NCBI RefSeq assembly: GCF_000808015.1
Contig: NZ_JWHR01000084.1
Location: forward strand, 1 to 16,533
Reading direction: 5' to 3'
DNA: 16,533 nt
Source of the DNA: Terrisporobacter othiniensis
Lineage (GTDB): Bacteria; Bacillota; Clostridia; Peptostreptococcales; Peptostreptococcaceae
Shown piece after piece: positions 1 to 7,912 of this stretch. Numbering within the stretch: position 1 is the first letter of the stretch; every line of letters starts with the position of its first letter. Both the position numbers and the translations under genes were made by a program. The notes under the pieces are model-generated. The model was not told the DNA's origin. It saw only the letters and a program-made list of their open reading frames with translations, and did no database searches.

Positions 1-20
1 ATATAAAAGGATGTGTATAA

Positions 21-236
21 ATGACTGATAAAAAAAGACCTAGTACAAAGAAAATGAAGGATTATGAAAATGAAAAATTAGAAATAGCCAATGAATTAGG
101 TACAATTCATGTTGATGATGTGCAAGTTAATGTTAAAATAGCATCTCAAAATGAGGCTAAATTTAGTAAAAAAACTAGAACAAAACAACATAACTTAAAC
201 AATCAAATGAAAACAACACCTCATGAAAAAGTATAA
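21..236 (+). CDS. Small basic protein of unknown function
   Basis: 71 codons, ATG preceded by an AAAGGA ribosome binding site about 8 nt upstream. The product is highly charged and lysine-rich, with no membrane segment, signal peptide or cysteine, and its C-terminal third is basic and looks disordered. Residues about 18-27 read EKLEIANELG. This resembles the first conserved block of alpha/beta small acid-soluble spore proteins, where the germination protease cuts, but the second SASP block with its paired glycines is absent. I therefore do not call it a SASP. The gene ends about 30 nt before a strong hairpin terminator and converges on rarA. Its promoter would lie before the window or in the first 15 nt. 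Good start signal and sensible composition suggest it is real; function unknown. Confidence 0.6.
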   Translation: MTDKKRPSTKKMKDYENEKLEIANELGTIHVDDVQVNVKIASQNEAKFSKKTRTKQHNLNNQMKTTPHEKV

Positions 237-268
237 TTTACAGGTAAAATAAAGTATAAAGATCTTAC

Positions 269-311
269 AAAATAAAAACAAATATACCATTGGTATATTT
301 GTTTTTATTTT
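269..311. terminator. Bidirectional intrinsic terminator
   Basis: A perfect 20-bp inverted repeat (269-288 and 292-311) encloses a 3-nt ATT loop. The outer part is A-rich on the left and T-rich on the right, so both strands give a stem followed by a U-tract. It sits between two convergent genes and can serve both. The rarA stop codon (305-307) lies inside the right arm. Confidence 0.85.
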
Positions 312-1582
312 GATTTATTCTTAATTACTTTCCAGTAGTTTTCGAAAGCACTTTCATTTTTGTTTTTGCCATGTACATAATATTTTTTATCTTTTATTGC
401 ATCCGGCAAATACTGTTGATCAACATAATGATTTTCGAAATTATGAGGGAATTTATATTCCACCCCTCTACCTAGTTTTTTAGCCCCAGCATAATGAGCA
501 TCTTTTAAATGATTCGGAATTTCTCCTGTTTCAATATTATCTAAATCATATAGTGCCATATCTATAGCATTAATTACAGAATTTGACTTTGGACACTGTG
601 CCAAATATATGGTTGCTTGAGCTAATGGTATACGAGCTTCTGGAAAACCTAGTTGAAGGGCCGCTGAAACACAAGCCTCTGTTATGGTTATAGCTTGAGG
701 TACAGCCAATCCTACATCCTCACTGGCAACACATAATAATCTTCTTGTTATTGATTGAAGGTCTCCTGCTTTTATTAATCTTGCTAAATAATGAATGGCT
801 CCATCAGCATCTGATCCTCTCAAAGATTTGTGAAAAGCTGACAATATGGAATATCCGTCATCTCCGCCCTTATCATAATTTAACATTTTTACAGAAGAAC
901 AATTTACAACATCATCTAATGTTACTTCCACACGATTATTAAATATATCTATTCCCACGTTAAAAACTAATTCTAACTTGTTTAAAGCACTTCTCATATC
1001 ACCATTACAAGTATCCGCAATATACTCCAATGCCTTATTTTCTATGTTAATATCTTCATATGTATATAAACTTTTCATTTTATCTAATGCTCTATTTAAA
1101 CCTTTTAATATGTCTTTTTTCACAATAGGCTTAAACTCAAATATAGTACTTCTGCTTAAAATCGCCTTATATACTACAAAATATGGATTATCTGCAGTAC
1201 TAGCAATTAATGTAACTGAGCCATCTTCTATAACTTCAAGTAAAGATTGTTGCTGCTTGCGATTAAGAGCTTGAATTTCATCAAGCATTAAAAGTATGCC
1301 ATTATAAGAAAATAAATCTTGTTTATTTGCATCAATCACATCTTTTATTTCTTTAACTCCGCAATTTACAGCATTAAGCTTTACATATTTTTTGTTTGTA
1401 CAATTTGCAATAATGTTTGCAAGCGTTGTTTTTCCCGTGCCCGGAGGACCATATAAAATCATATTGGGTATGGTGTTATTATCTAATAATTTATTAATAA
1501 TTTTACCTTTACCAATTATATGAGATTGTCCTACCATATCTTCTAACTCTTTAGGACGTAATTTATCTGCCAAAGGTTGCAC
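305..1582 (-). CDS. rarA: Replication-associated recombination AAA+ ATPase RarA (MgsA)
   Basis: 425 residues, normal for the RarA/MgsA/WRNIP1 family, which acts at stalled replication forks with single-strand DNA binding protein. The N-terminal AAA+ domain has Walker A GPPGTGKT (45-52), Walker B LLMLDE (97-102), a sensor-1 segment around ASTADNP (127-133) and an SRS arginine-finger motif (143-145). The C-terminal half (about 255-410) is the MgsA tetramerisation domain, with the typical ASEDVG, HLKDAHY and QQYLPD stretches. The start is GTG at 1582-1580: AAGGAGGG lies 6 nt upstream, while an ATG overlapping the GTG by two bases is out of frame and soon stops. The post-Walker-B segment reads DEIQALNRKQQ where the family usually has DEIHRFNKAQQ. 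It is convergent with the small gene on the left and lies downstream of the codY terminator. Confidence 0.93.
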   Translation of the reverse strand: MQPLADKLRPKELEDMVGQSHIIGKGKIINKLLDNNTIPNMILYGPPGTGKTTLANIIANCTNKKYVKLNAVNCGVKEIKDVIDANKQDLFSYNGILLMLDEIQALNRKQQQSLLEVIEDGSVTLIASTADNPYFVVYKAILSRSTIFEFKPIVKKDILKGLNRALDKMKSLYTYEDINIENKALEYIADTCNGDMRSALNKLELVFNVGIDIFNNRVEVTLDDVVNCSSVKMLNYDKGGDDGYSILSAFHKSLRGSDADGAIHYLARLIKAGDLQSITRRLLCVASEDVGLAVPQAITITEACVSAALQLGFPEARIPLAQATIYLAQCPKSNSVINAIDMALYDLDNIETGEIPNHLKDAHYAGAKKLGRGVEYKFPHNFENHYVDQQYLPDAIKDKKYYVHGKNKNESAFENYWKVIKNKSK

Positions 1583-1676
1583 ATTTTTCCCTCCTTATAA
1601 GTTTTATATACTATATAATTATAACCCTTTTAGAAATTATAAGTATTTAAAATCCTTTAAAGTCTTTATATAATTT

Positions 1677-1708
1677 AAAAAAGGTATCTTATTTTATAAA
1701 GATACCTT
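1677..1708 (-). terminator. Intrinsic terminator of codY
   Basis: Just after the codY stop, a 10-bp stem (1681-1690 with 1699-1708, AAGGTATCTT/AAGATACCTT) with an 8-nt loop runs into a U-tract on the minus strand (A-run 1677-1682 on +). It separates codY from rarA. The rest of the 132-nt gap up to rarA is extremely AT-rich. I see several TATAAT-like boxes for rarA there but no convincing -35. Confidence 0.8.
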
Positions 1709-1714
1709 TTATTA

Positions 1715-2500
1715 CTAATAATTACTTCTTACTTTTTTAAGTTCTGGTATTAACTTATCATTAAGAATTTTTATATGAGTTCCCTTCATTCCTAAAGATC
1801 TAGACTCAATTACTCCTGCACTCTCAAATTTTCTAAGAGCATTAACAATTACTGATCTTGTTATTCCAACTCTATCAGCAATTCTGCTAGCAACAAGTAA
1901 ACCTTCATTTCCTTCTAGTTCTTTAAAAATATGCTCCACTGCTTCTAATTCTGAATAAGATAATGTTCCTATCGCCATTTGAACTACTGCAGTTTTTCTC
2001 ATTTCTTCTTCCATTTCTTCACTTAACCCTCTTAGAACTTCCATACCTATTACTGTAGCACTATACTCAGATATGACTAAATCATCATCTGTAAATATAT
2101 CACCATATCTTGATATTACTAGTGTACCAAGTCTTTGTCCACTTCCTAGTATAGGAACAATTGTAGTGTATTTTTCTAATCTTCCTTGTTCATACGGAAA
2201 TACCTCTAATACCTTCTCACCCGTTAGGTTTTCCAGTGTTTCATTAATTTTTAAAACACTATCTGTATATGCTTTAGGGAAAATTTGTAATTTAGTTTCT
2301 TCATCTTCTATAACAGAGCTATCTTGTGCATCTGTTAAATAAAGACCTATTACTTTTCCTTTTGCATTTATCACGTATATATTAGCTTCTAATACTTCCC
2401 CTAATGTTTCTGCTAATAAATCAAATGATACACTACTCCCTCCGCTTGTTTGAAGAGTTTTATTGATTTTTCTTGTCTTTTGTAATACTTCACTTGCCAT
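1715..2500 (-). CDS. codY: Global transcriptional regulator CodY
   Basis: 261 residues, close to the usual 258-260. CodY is a cytoplasmic DNA-binding protein that senses GTP and branched-chain amino acids and represses nutrient, virulence, toxin and sporulation-related genes in Firmicutes. Residues 1-155 form the GAF effector domain, with the well-conserved region [14 protein letters not shown] near 120-133. A linker helix follows. The winged helix-turn-helix lies at about 200-245, with its recognition region [20 protein letters not shown] (204-223). The ATG has AAGGAG 8-10 nt upstream. The gene has its own sigma-A-like promoter and its own terminator, so it can be a single-gene transcript although it follows topA on the same strand. 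Identification is very secure. Confidence 0.97.
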   Translation of the reverse strand: MASEVLQKTRKINKTLQTSGGSSVSFDLLAETLGEVLEANIYVINAKGKVIGLYLTDAQDSSVIEDEETKLQIFPKAYTDSVLKINETLENLTGEKVLEVFPYEQGRLEKYTTIVPILGSGQRLGTLVISRYGDIFTDDDLVISEYSATVIGMEVLRGLSEEMEEEMRKTAVVQMAIGTLSYSELEAVEHIFKELEGNEGLLVASRIADRVGITRSVIVNALRKFESAGVIESRSLGMKGTHIKILNDKLIPELKKVRSNY

Positions 2501-2584
2501 TTAATCATCTCCTTAACAAAGTTTAAGGTTTCAAGAATTTAATATTCTCTAGCTTCCTAGTTATATACTTATTTTACCTATTTC

Positions 2585-2613
2585 ATTCTAACATAAAAAT
2601 ATATACTTAACAA
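2585..2613 (-). promoter_or_regulatory. codY promoter (sigma-A type)
   Basis: Read on the minus strand: -35 TTGTTA (2613-2608), 17-nt spacer, -10 TAGAAT (2590-2585), giving a start near 2578 and a leader of about 75 nt. The leader carries a small inverted repeat (AGAAT/ATTCT, 2534-2548). A 15-mer upstream of the -35 (2626-2640) matches the CodY box consensus with four mismatches, so autoregulation is possible but weakly supported. Confidence 0.55.
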
Positions 2614-2665
2614 TAAATTGTTTGTATTTTTCCCAATATTCAGTCATTTCTATAGTTTTATTTAA

Positions 2666-4744
2666 TTATTCTTCAATTATTCTTCCTTCAGCCTTACATT
2701 CCTTATTAGAACATACTTCCTTTATCTCATTTTTTGTATGCTTTTCTACCATGTAAGAGCCACACTCTTTACAAAATTCTCCTGTTGGTTTATACCAACT
2801 TATGAAATCACACTCTGGATAATTTGAACATCCATAAAATGCTTTGCCTTTTTTAGATTTTCTAAGAATAATGTCTCCCTCTTCACATTTTGGACATTTT
2901 ACTCCTACTTTATTAACAAGTGGCTTTGTGTTTTTGCAGTCTGGATAGTTTTTACAAGCCATGAATTTACCAAATCTACCGTATTTAATAACCATGTTTG
3001 ATCCACATAATTCACAGATTTCATCAGTCTCTTCATCCATATTAATTTTTTCTATTTTTTCTTTTGCCTCTGCAATAGCTTCTTTTAAAGGTTCATATAC
3101 CTCTGAAACTACACTCTTCCACTGTATATTACCTTCTTCGATTTCATCCAATTTATTTTCCATTTGAGCCGTAAAATCAACATCAATAAACTTTTGGAAG
3201 TTTATATTTAAAATATCTGTTACTATCATACCTAGCTCCGTTGGATGTAAGCTAGTCCCTTGTTTTTCCACATAACCTCTATTTAGGATAGTTGCTATTG
3301 TTGGAGCATAAGTACTAGGCCTTCCTATGCCAAGTTCTTCTAAAGTCTTAACTAAACTAGCCTCAGTAAATCTTGCTGGTGGCTGAGTAAAGTGCTGTGC
3401 CGGTATAAATTGATTTACTTCCAACTCATCATTTTCTTTTATTGGTGGTAAGATTTTATCTTCTCTTTCTGTAAAATTATAAATTTTAGTATATCCATCA
3501 AATTTCATTATTGAACCTGTTGCTCTAAATAATGCATCGCCTATTTTACAATCTATATTTAATACATCAAATAAGGAATCTTCCATTTGACTAGCTACAA
3601 ATCTTCTCCAAATCAAATTGTAAAGCTTAAATTGATCTTTACTTAATGAACTTTTTACGCTTTCTGGTGTTCTAAGCACTGAAGTTGGTCTAATAGCCTC
3701 ATGAGCATCTTGAACCTTTTTCTTTTCTTTGCCTTCTTTTTTGTCAGCGTTTACTTTATAGTAGTTTTCACCTAATTCTTCTAAGATATATGATTTTGCC
3801 TTTTCCTTAGCCTCTTCAGATATTCTCTTTGAATCTGTTCTTATGTATGATATAAGACCTACTGTTCCTTCTCCTTTGATATCAACACCTTCGTATAATT
3901 CTTGAGCTATTATCATTGTCTTTTTAGTTGTAAAAGATAATTTATTAGCTGCATCTTGTTGAAGCACACTAGTTGTAAATGGCTTTGGCGCAGATTTTCT
4001 TCTTGTTTTTGATTCAATTTTTTCTACTATTAGTTTTTCATTTTTTATATTTTCTAAAACTTTATTAACTTCTTCTTCATTATCTAAATTTATTTTTTCA
4101 TTATTAAGTGATACAAACTTAAATAATACTATTTCTTTATCTTTAGTTATTCCTTCAATATCTAAAGTCCAATATTCTTTAGGAACAAATTCATTAATTT
4201 CTTTTTCTTTTTCACATATTATTTTTGTTGTTACTGATTGTACTCTACCTGCACTAAGACCTTTTCTTACTTTTATCCAAAGTATAGGACTTATTTGATA
4301 TCCTAAAAGTCTATCTAATACTCTTCTTGCTTGCTGAGCATCTACAAGTTTTAAATCTATGTTCCTAGGACTTTTGATAGCTTTCTTGATAGCGTCTTTT
4401 GTTATCTCATTAAATTCTATTCTACATTCATCATTTTCGTCAATACCAAGTATATATGCTAAATGCCAAGAAATAGCTTCACCTTCTCTATCAGGGTCAG
4501 TTGCCAGATATACTTTCTTAGATTTTTTAGCTTCTTTTTTTAATTCTTTTATTAAATCACCTTTACCTCTGATATTAATATATCTAGGTTCAAAATTGTT
4601 CTCTATATCAACACCTAAAGTACTTTTAGGTAAATCTCTAACATGACCAACCGAAGCCTTTACAGTATAATGGCTTTTTCCCAAGAATTTTTCTATTGTT
4701 TTAGCTTTTGCAGGCGATTCCACAATTACCAATGTTTTCGCCAT
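2666..4744 (-). CDS. topA: DNA topoisomerase I (type IA)
   Basis: 692 residues from the chosen ATG. The enzyme relaxes negative supercoils by cutting one strand through a 5'-phosphotyrosine. The N-terminal Toprim domain has the VESPAKA motif at 7-13 and the acidic DPDREGE metal site near 83-89. The active-site tyrosine is in SYIRTDS (about residue 300). The C-terminus has three tetracysteine zinc motifs (cysteines about 577/580/597/603, 617/620/639/645 and 658/661/678/683), as in many Firmicute TopA. A GTG two codons upstream (4750) would add Met-Lys, but the G-rich binding site (GGGGGTG) nearly touches it. The ATG at 4744 has better spacing and gives the usual MAKTLVIVES start. It follows dprA after 24 nt and is probably the last gene of the yraN-comM-dprA-topA transcript. 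Confidence 0.96.
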   Translation of the reverse strand: MAKTLVIVESPAKAKTIEKFLGKSHYTVKASVGHVRDLPKSTLGVDIENNFEPRYINIRGKGDLIKELKKEAKKSKKVYLATDPDREGEAISWHLAYILGIDENDECRIEFNEITKDAIKKAIKSPRNIDLKLVDAQQARRVLDRLLGYQISPILWIKVRKGLSAGRVQSVTTKIICEKEKEINEFVPKEYWTLDIEGITKDKEIVLFKFVSLNNEKINLDNEEEVNKVLENIKNEKLIVEKIESKTRRKSAPKPFTTSVLQQDAANKLSFTTKKTMIIAQELYEGVDIKGEGTVGLISYIRTDSKRISEEAKEKAKSYILEELGENYYKVNADKKEGKEKKKVQDAHEAIRPTSVLRTPESVKSSLSKDQFKLYNLIWRRFVASQMEDSLFDVLNIDCKIGDALFRATGSIMKFDGYTKIYNFTEREDKILPPIKENDELEVNQFIPAQHFTQPPARFTEASLVKTLEELGIGRPSTYAPTIATILNRGYVEKQGTSLHPTELGMIVTDILNINFQKFIDVDFTAQMENKLDEIEEGNIQWKSVVSEVYEPLKEAIAEAKEKIEKINMDEETDEICELCGSNMVIKYGRFGKFMACKNYPDCKNTKPLVNKVGVKCPKCEEGDIILRKSKKGKAFYGCSNYPECDFISWYKPTGEFCKECGSYMVEKHTKNEIKEVCSNKECKAEGRIIEE

Positions 4745-4768
4745 TTTCACACCCCCACCCTTAATTTT

Positions 4769-5866
4769 TTAGTTTATGCTAAACATTTTATTATTCATTT
4801 CAACAACTAAGTCTCTTAGTAATAATTCATTTATTATAGTATTTACATTTTTTATATCAATACCAGTATTATCACAAATTTCATTAATTTGCAACATCCC
4901 TTGTCTTTTTATAACCTGAATTATTTTTAATGCTTCATTACTTAAATCCTTAATATCATATTCTATACTATTTTTATTATTATTAAAACTACTATTATCA
5001 TATTCATTTAAAATATCATCAATATTTTCTATTAATTTTGCACCTTCTTTAATTATTTTATGACAACCTTTGCTTAAATCCGAACAAATATCACCAGGAA
5101 CTGCAAATATATTCTTGCCTTGATCTAGTCCTAGATCAGCAGTAATTAAGGCACCACTTTTTTCTCCTGCTTCTACAACTATAATACCATCACTTATACC
5201 ACTAATAATTCTATTTCTGCATGGAAAATTACCACGAGTGGTTATATGTCCAACATTATATTCAGATAAAATTAATCCTCCATCTTCCAAAATTTCATTA
5301 GCTAGTTGTGTATTACTTGATGGTCTAATGTTATCTAGAGATGATGCTAAGACTGCTATAGTCTTGCCCTTTCCTTTTATACATCCTCTATGACAGCATG
5401 AATCTATGCCTAAAGCAAGCCCACTTATTATGTTAATATCTCGTTCAGATAATTCATAGCTAATACGATGTGCGCAATTTATACCGTAGATCGTAGGCTT
5501 TCTAGAGCCTACCATTGCTATATTTAAATTATTATTTATTATGGACAAATCTCCTTTATAAAATAATATTAAAGGAGGGCTATAAATATTTTTAAGTTTT
5601 TCTGGATATTCTTTATCTTCTATACAAATATACTGAATAGAGTTTTTATATAATTTTTCCTTAATATCATATAAATTGAAACGACTAATATATTTTACTA
5701 GATTTTCCTTAATATTTAAACTTATATTTTTTAAATTATATATATCTTTTTCACTAAGATTTATAATTTCTTCCACACAGCCAACTTCTTCTATTATTTT
5801 CCCAAGAGTTATAGTACTTATTCCCTTTATTGATTTTATACACAAATAAATATCCTTCTTATACAT
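4769..5866 (-). CDS. dprA: DNA-processing protein DprA (Smf)
   Basis: 365 residues. DprA binds incoming single-stranded DNA and loads RecA during transformation, and is widespread also in species not known to be competent. An N-terminal helical region (1-100) precedes the extended Rossmann fold with GSRKPT (120-125), SGLALGID (148-155), FPCRNRIISG (214-223) and GALITADLGLDQGK (238-251). A winged-helix-like C-terminal domain spans about 305-365. Two motifs deviate: the family's SGLARGID has Leu for Arg, and the usual GSGLDVIYPPEN is replaced by ASSLDNIRPSSN (174-185). The start overlaps the comM stop by 8 nt and its TGGAG binding site lies inside comM, so translation is probably coupled. No frame damage is seen. 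Confidence 0.93.
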   Translation of the reverse strand: MYKKDIYLCIKSIKGISTITLGKIIEEVGCVEEIINLSEKDIYNLKNISLNIKENLVKYISRFNLYDIKEKLYKNSIQYICIEDKEYPEKLKNIYSPPLILFYKGDLSIINNNLNIAMVGSRKPTIYGINCAHRISYELSERDINIISGLALGIDSCCHRGCIKGKGKTIAVLASSLDNIRPSSNTQLANEILEDGGLILSEYNVGHITTRGNFPCRNRIISGISDGIIVVEAGEKSGALITADLGLDQGKNIFAVPGDICSDLSKGCHKIIKEGAKLIENIDDILNEYDNSSFNNNKNSIEYDIKDLSNEALKIIQVIKRQGMLQINEICDNTGIDIKNVNTIINELLLRDLVVEMNNKMFSIN

Positions 5867-7409
5867 GGTTTAACTCCAATCTAGATTTAAAATATGTATA
5901 ATAAGCTTTTCTAAATGAGTAAGATTCCAATATATGATTTTTCTTTATATTTTCTTCACCTTCTAAATCAGCTATTGTTCTAGCAACTTTTATTAACTTC
6001 GTATAGCTTCTATTGCTTAACTCATGCTTATTATAAATATCATCTAATATATTTTTACTTTCTTCATCTAATTCACAATATTTGTCTATCATAGTTGTAC
6101 TCATCTCATTGTTAGTATTTATAAGTTCATTTTTAAATCTTAGTTTTTGTATTTCCCTTGCTTTTTCCACTCTACATCTTATTTCTTCAGAAGTTTCTTC
6201 CTGTGATTTTTCATTAAGTTTTTCGAAAGGAGTCTGTATCATTTCCACAAATATATCAAACCTATCTAAAAGTGGTCCTGATAATCTATTTCTATATCTA
6301 ATAATCTCATAACTTTGGCAGCGACATTCTGTCTTTGACAAATATAAACCACAGGGGCAAGGATTCATAGCTGCAATAACTAACATATTACAAGGATACT
6401 TAACATTTTGTCTTACTCTTGCTATATTCACATATTTATCTTCCATTGGTTGTCTTAAACTTTCTAATATTCTTCTATCAAATTCTGCTACTTCATCTAA
6501 AAATAATACACCTCTATGAGATAAAGTAATTTCTCCTGGCTTTGAGTTAAAACCTCCACCTACTAATGATTGCATGGTTGTACTATGATGAGGTGATCTA
6601 AAAGGTCGCTCTGTAATTATTCCATCCTCTTCATTAATTAAGCCTGCAATACTATAAATCTTGCTTATTTCAATCATTTCTTCTTTGTCCAATTTGGGTA
6701 GTATAGTTCTCATACGTTTCGCAACCATAGTTTTTCCTGATCCAGGTGGACCCACCATGATGAGATTATGATTTCCTGCTGCACATATTTCTGCAGCTCT
6801 TTTCACAAAATAATTTCCTTTTACATCTTTAAAATCTTCAGTGTAATTAAACTCAACATTATGTACTTTTAAATCTTTATAATTTAAATCAATATTTTTA
6901 TTCCCATTAATATAATTAATACATTCCTGCAAATTTTTTACAGGGATAATTTCTATTCCATCAATAAAATTACTTTCTCTTAAATTATCATACGGTATAA
7001 ATATACGTTTAAAGTTTTCCTTTTTTGCTCCAATTACTAAAGGTAAAATTCCCTTTACCTTTCTCAAGTGCCCATCTAAAGATAATTCTCCAACAAAGAT
7101 GCACTCATCTAAGTAATAATCATCTCTATTCAAATATTTCCTCAGTATACCTATGGAAATTGGTAAATCTAAAAATGAACCTTCTTTCTTTATATCTGCC
7201 GGTGATAAATTTACTACTATTCTTGAATTGGGGAAATCATAACCACTATTGATTATTGCTGATTTCACCCTTTCCCTAGCTTCTCTTACTTCCGTCCCTG
7301 GAAGTCCAACCACATTAAATGATGGAATTCCTCTTGTTATATCCGTCTCCACCTTTACTAAAAAGCTATCTATTCCTATTAAATTATTAGAATTTATTAT
7401 ACTTAACAT
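5859..7409 (-). CDS. comM: ComM/YifB family Mg-chelatase-like AAA+ ATPase
   Basis: 516 residues, full length. The family member ComM is a hexameric helicase that drives branch migration during natural transformation in Gram-negative bacteria; the role of clostridial homologues is less clear. The N-terminal Lon-protease-like S5 fold (about 20-140) contains GLPGTEVREARERVKSA and NLSPAD. The AAA+ domain has Walker A GPPGSGKT (220-227), Walker B VLFLDE (301-306) and the SGPLLDRFD arginine-finger region (377-385). Four cysteines in a CPC...CRC arrangement (351, 353, 362, 364) are typical of the family and may bind zinc. ATG with AAGGGG about 6 nt upstream. It begins 11 nt after the yraN stop and overlaps dprA, which supports one operon for DNA processing. 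Confidence 0.94.
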   Translation of the reverse strand: MLSIINSNNLIGIDSFLVKVETDITRGIPSFNVVGLPGTEVREARERVKSAIINSGYDFPNSRIVVNLSPADIKKEGSFLDLPISIGILRKYLNRDDYYLDECIFVGELSLDGHLRKVKGILPLVIGAKKENFKRIFIPYDNLRESNFIDGIEIIPVKNLQECINYINGNKNIDLNYKDLKVHNVEFNYTEDFKDVKGNYFVKRAAEICAAGNHNLIMVGPPGSGKTMVAKRMRTILPKLDKEEMIEISKIYSIAGLINEEDGIITERPFRSPHHSTTMQSLVGGGFNSKPGEITLSHRGVLFLDEVAEFDRRILESLRQPMEDKYVNIARVRQNVKYPCNMLVIAAMNPCPCGLYLSKTECRCQSYEIIRYRNRLSGPLLDRFDIFVEMIQTPFEKLNEKSQEETSEEIRCRVEKAREIQKLRFKNELINTNNEMSTTMIDKYCELDEESKNILDDIYNKHELSNRSYTKLIKVARTIADLEGEENIKKNHILESYSFRKAYYTYFKSRLELNHV

Positions 7410-7420
7410 GTTTCCCCTTT

Positions 7421-7765
7421 CTAAAAAGCATTCACAATATGATTTATTTTCTTTTCATTAAAATAAATTTCAATTACATCAAATCTAATGGATAAATTTT
7501 CTAAGGAGTTATCCAAAATATAATATTTTGCCACACTAGTTATCTTTCTTTTTTTCTTATAATTTACGGCCTCCGATGGATATCCATAATTTATATTGCT
7601 TCTACCTTTGACCTCAACGAAAACTAATTCACCATTCAATTTTGCTATTAAATCTACTTCACCCATTTTTGTTCTATAGTTTCGTTCTATTATTTTTCCA
7701 CCTTTAGAAATAATGTATTTTAATGCCATTTCCTCGCCTAATTTACCTTTTTCAATATTATTCAT
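7421..7765 (-). CDS. yraN: YraN family putative endonuclease (UPF0102)
   Basis: 114 residues, typical for this small family of PD-(D/E)XK nuclease-like proteins. The nuclease core is visible as an N-terminal glutamate (EKGKLGEEMA, 5-14), GEVDLI (35-40) and FVEVKGR (49-55), supplying the expected acidic residues and lysine. The biochemical role is not well established. The family often sits near rnhB, comM and dprA. ATG at 7765 with AAGGTG 6-7 nt upstream. It is the first gene of the cluster read yraN-comM-dprA-topA. No rnhB lies upstream as it often does in clostridia; the divergent CapA-like gene is there instead. Confidence 0.92.
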   Translation of the reverse strand: MNNIEKGKLGEEMALKYIISKGGKIIERNYRTKMGEVDLIAKLNGELVFVEVKGRSNINYGYPSEAVNYKKKRKITSVAKYYILDNSLENLSIRFDVIEIYFNEKKINHIVNAF

Positions 7766-7809
7766 ATTTTCACCTTATTATTTTTATTATGTGATTATTG
7801 TCAAGGTAA

Positions 7810-7837
7810 TTGCCATATATACAATTTTTTTTATAAT
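7810..7837 (+). promoter_or_regulatory. Promoter of first CapA-like gene
   Basis: -35 TTGCCA (7810-7815), 16-nt spacer containing a T8 run, -10 TATAAT (7832-7837). Predicted start near 7844, leaving a leader of about 70 nt before the AAAGGGGG ribosome binding site. Confidence 0.5.
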
Positions 7838-7843
7838 TGATAA
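7816..7843 (-). promoter_or_regulatory. Candidate promoter of the yraN operon
   Basis: On the minus strand: TTATCA (7843-7838), 16-nt spacer, TATATA (7821-7816), each box 4 of 6 to consensus. Transcription would start near 7809, about 44 nt before yraN. It overlaps the CapA promoter face to face. Weak, because the region is so AT-rich that such boxes arise by chance. Confidence 0.25.
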
Positions 7844-7912
7844 ATTATTACAATATATATATGATTACTAGTAAGGGGTTTGTGGAAATTAGTTATTAAA
7901 GGGGGATAACTT

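Noticed and set aside
745..1274. Plus-strand open frames within rarA
   Set aside because: They lie opposite well-conserved rarA coding sequence, lack binding sites and give low-complexity hydrophobic translations; shadows of the real gene.
2534..2561. Small hairpins in the codY leader (AGAAT/ATTCT and CTAG/CTAG) as a riboswitch or terminator
   Set aside because: Stems of only 4-5 bp, no U-tract and no recognisable aptamer.
2626..2640. CodY-box-like 15-mer upstream of codY suggesting autoregulation
   Set aside because: Four mismatches to the consensus in a very AT-rich region; expected by chance, so not listed as a feature of its own.
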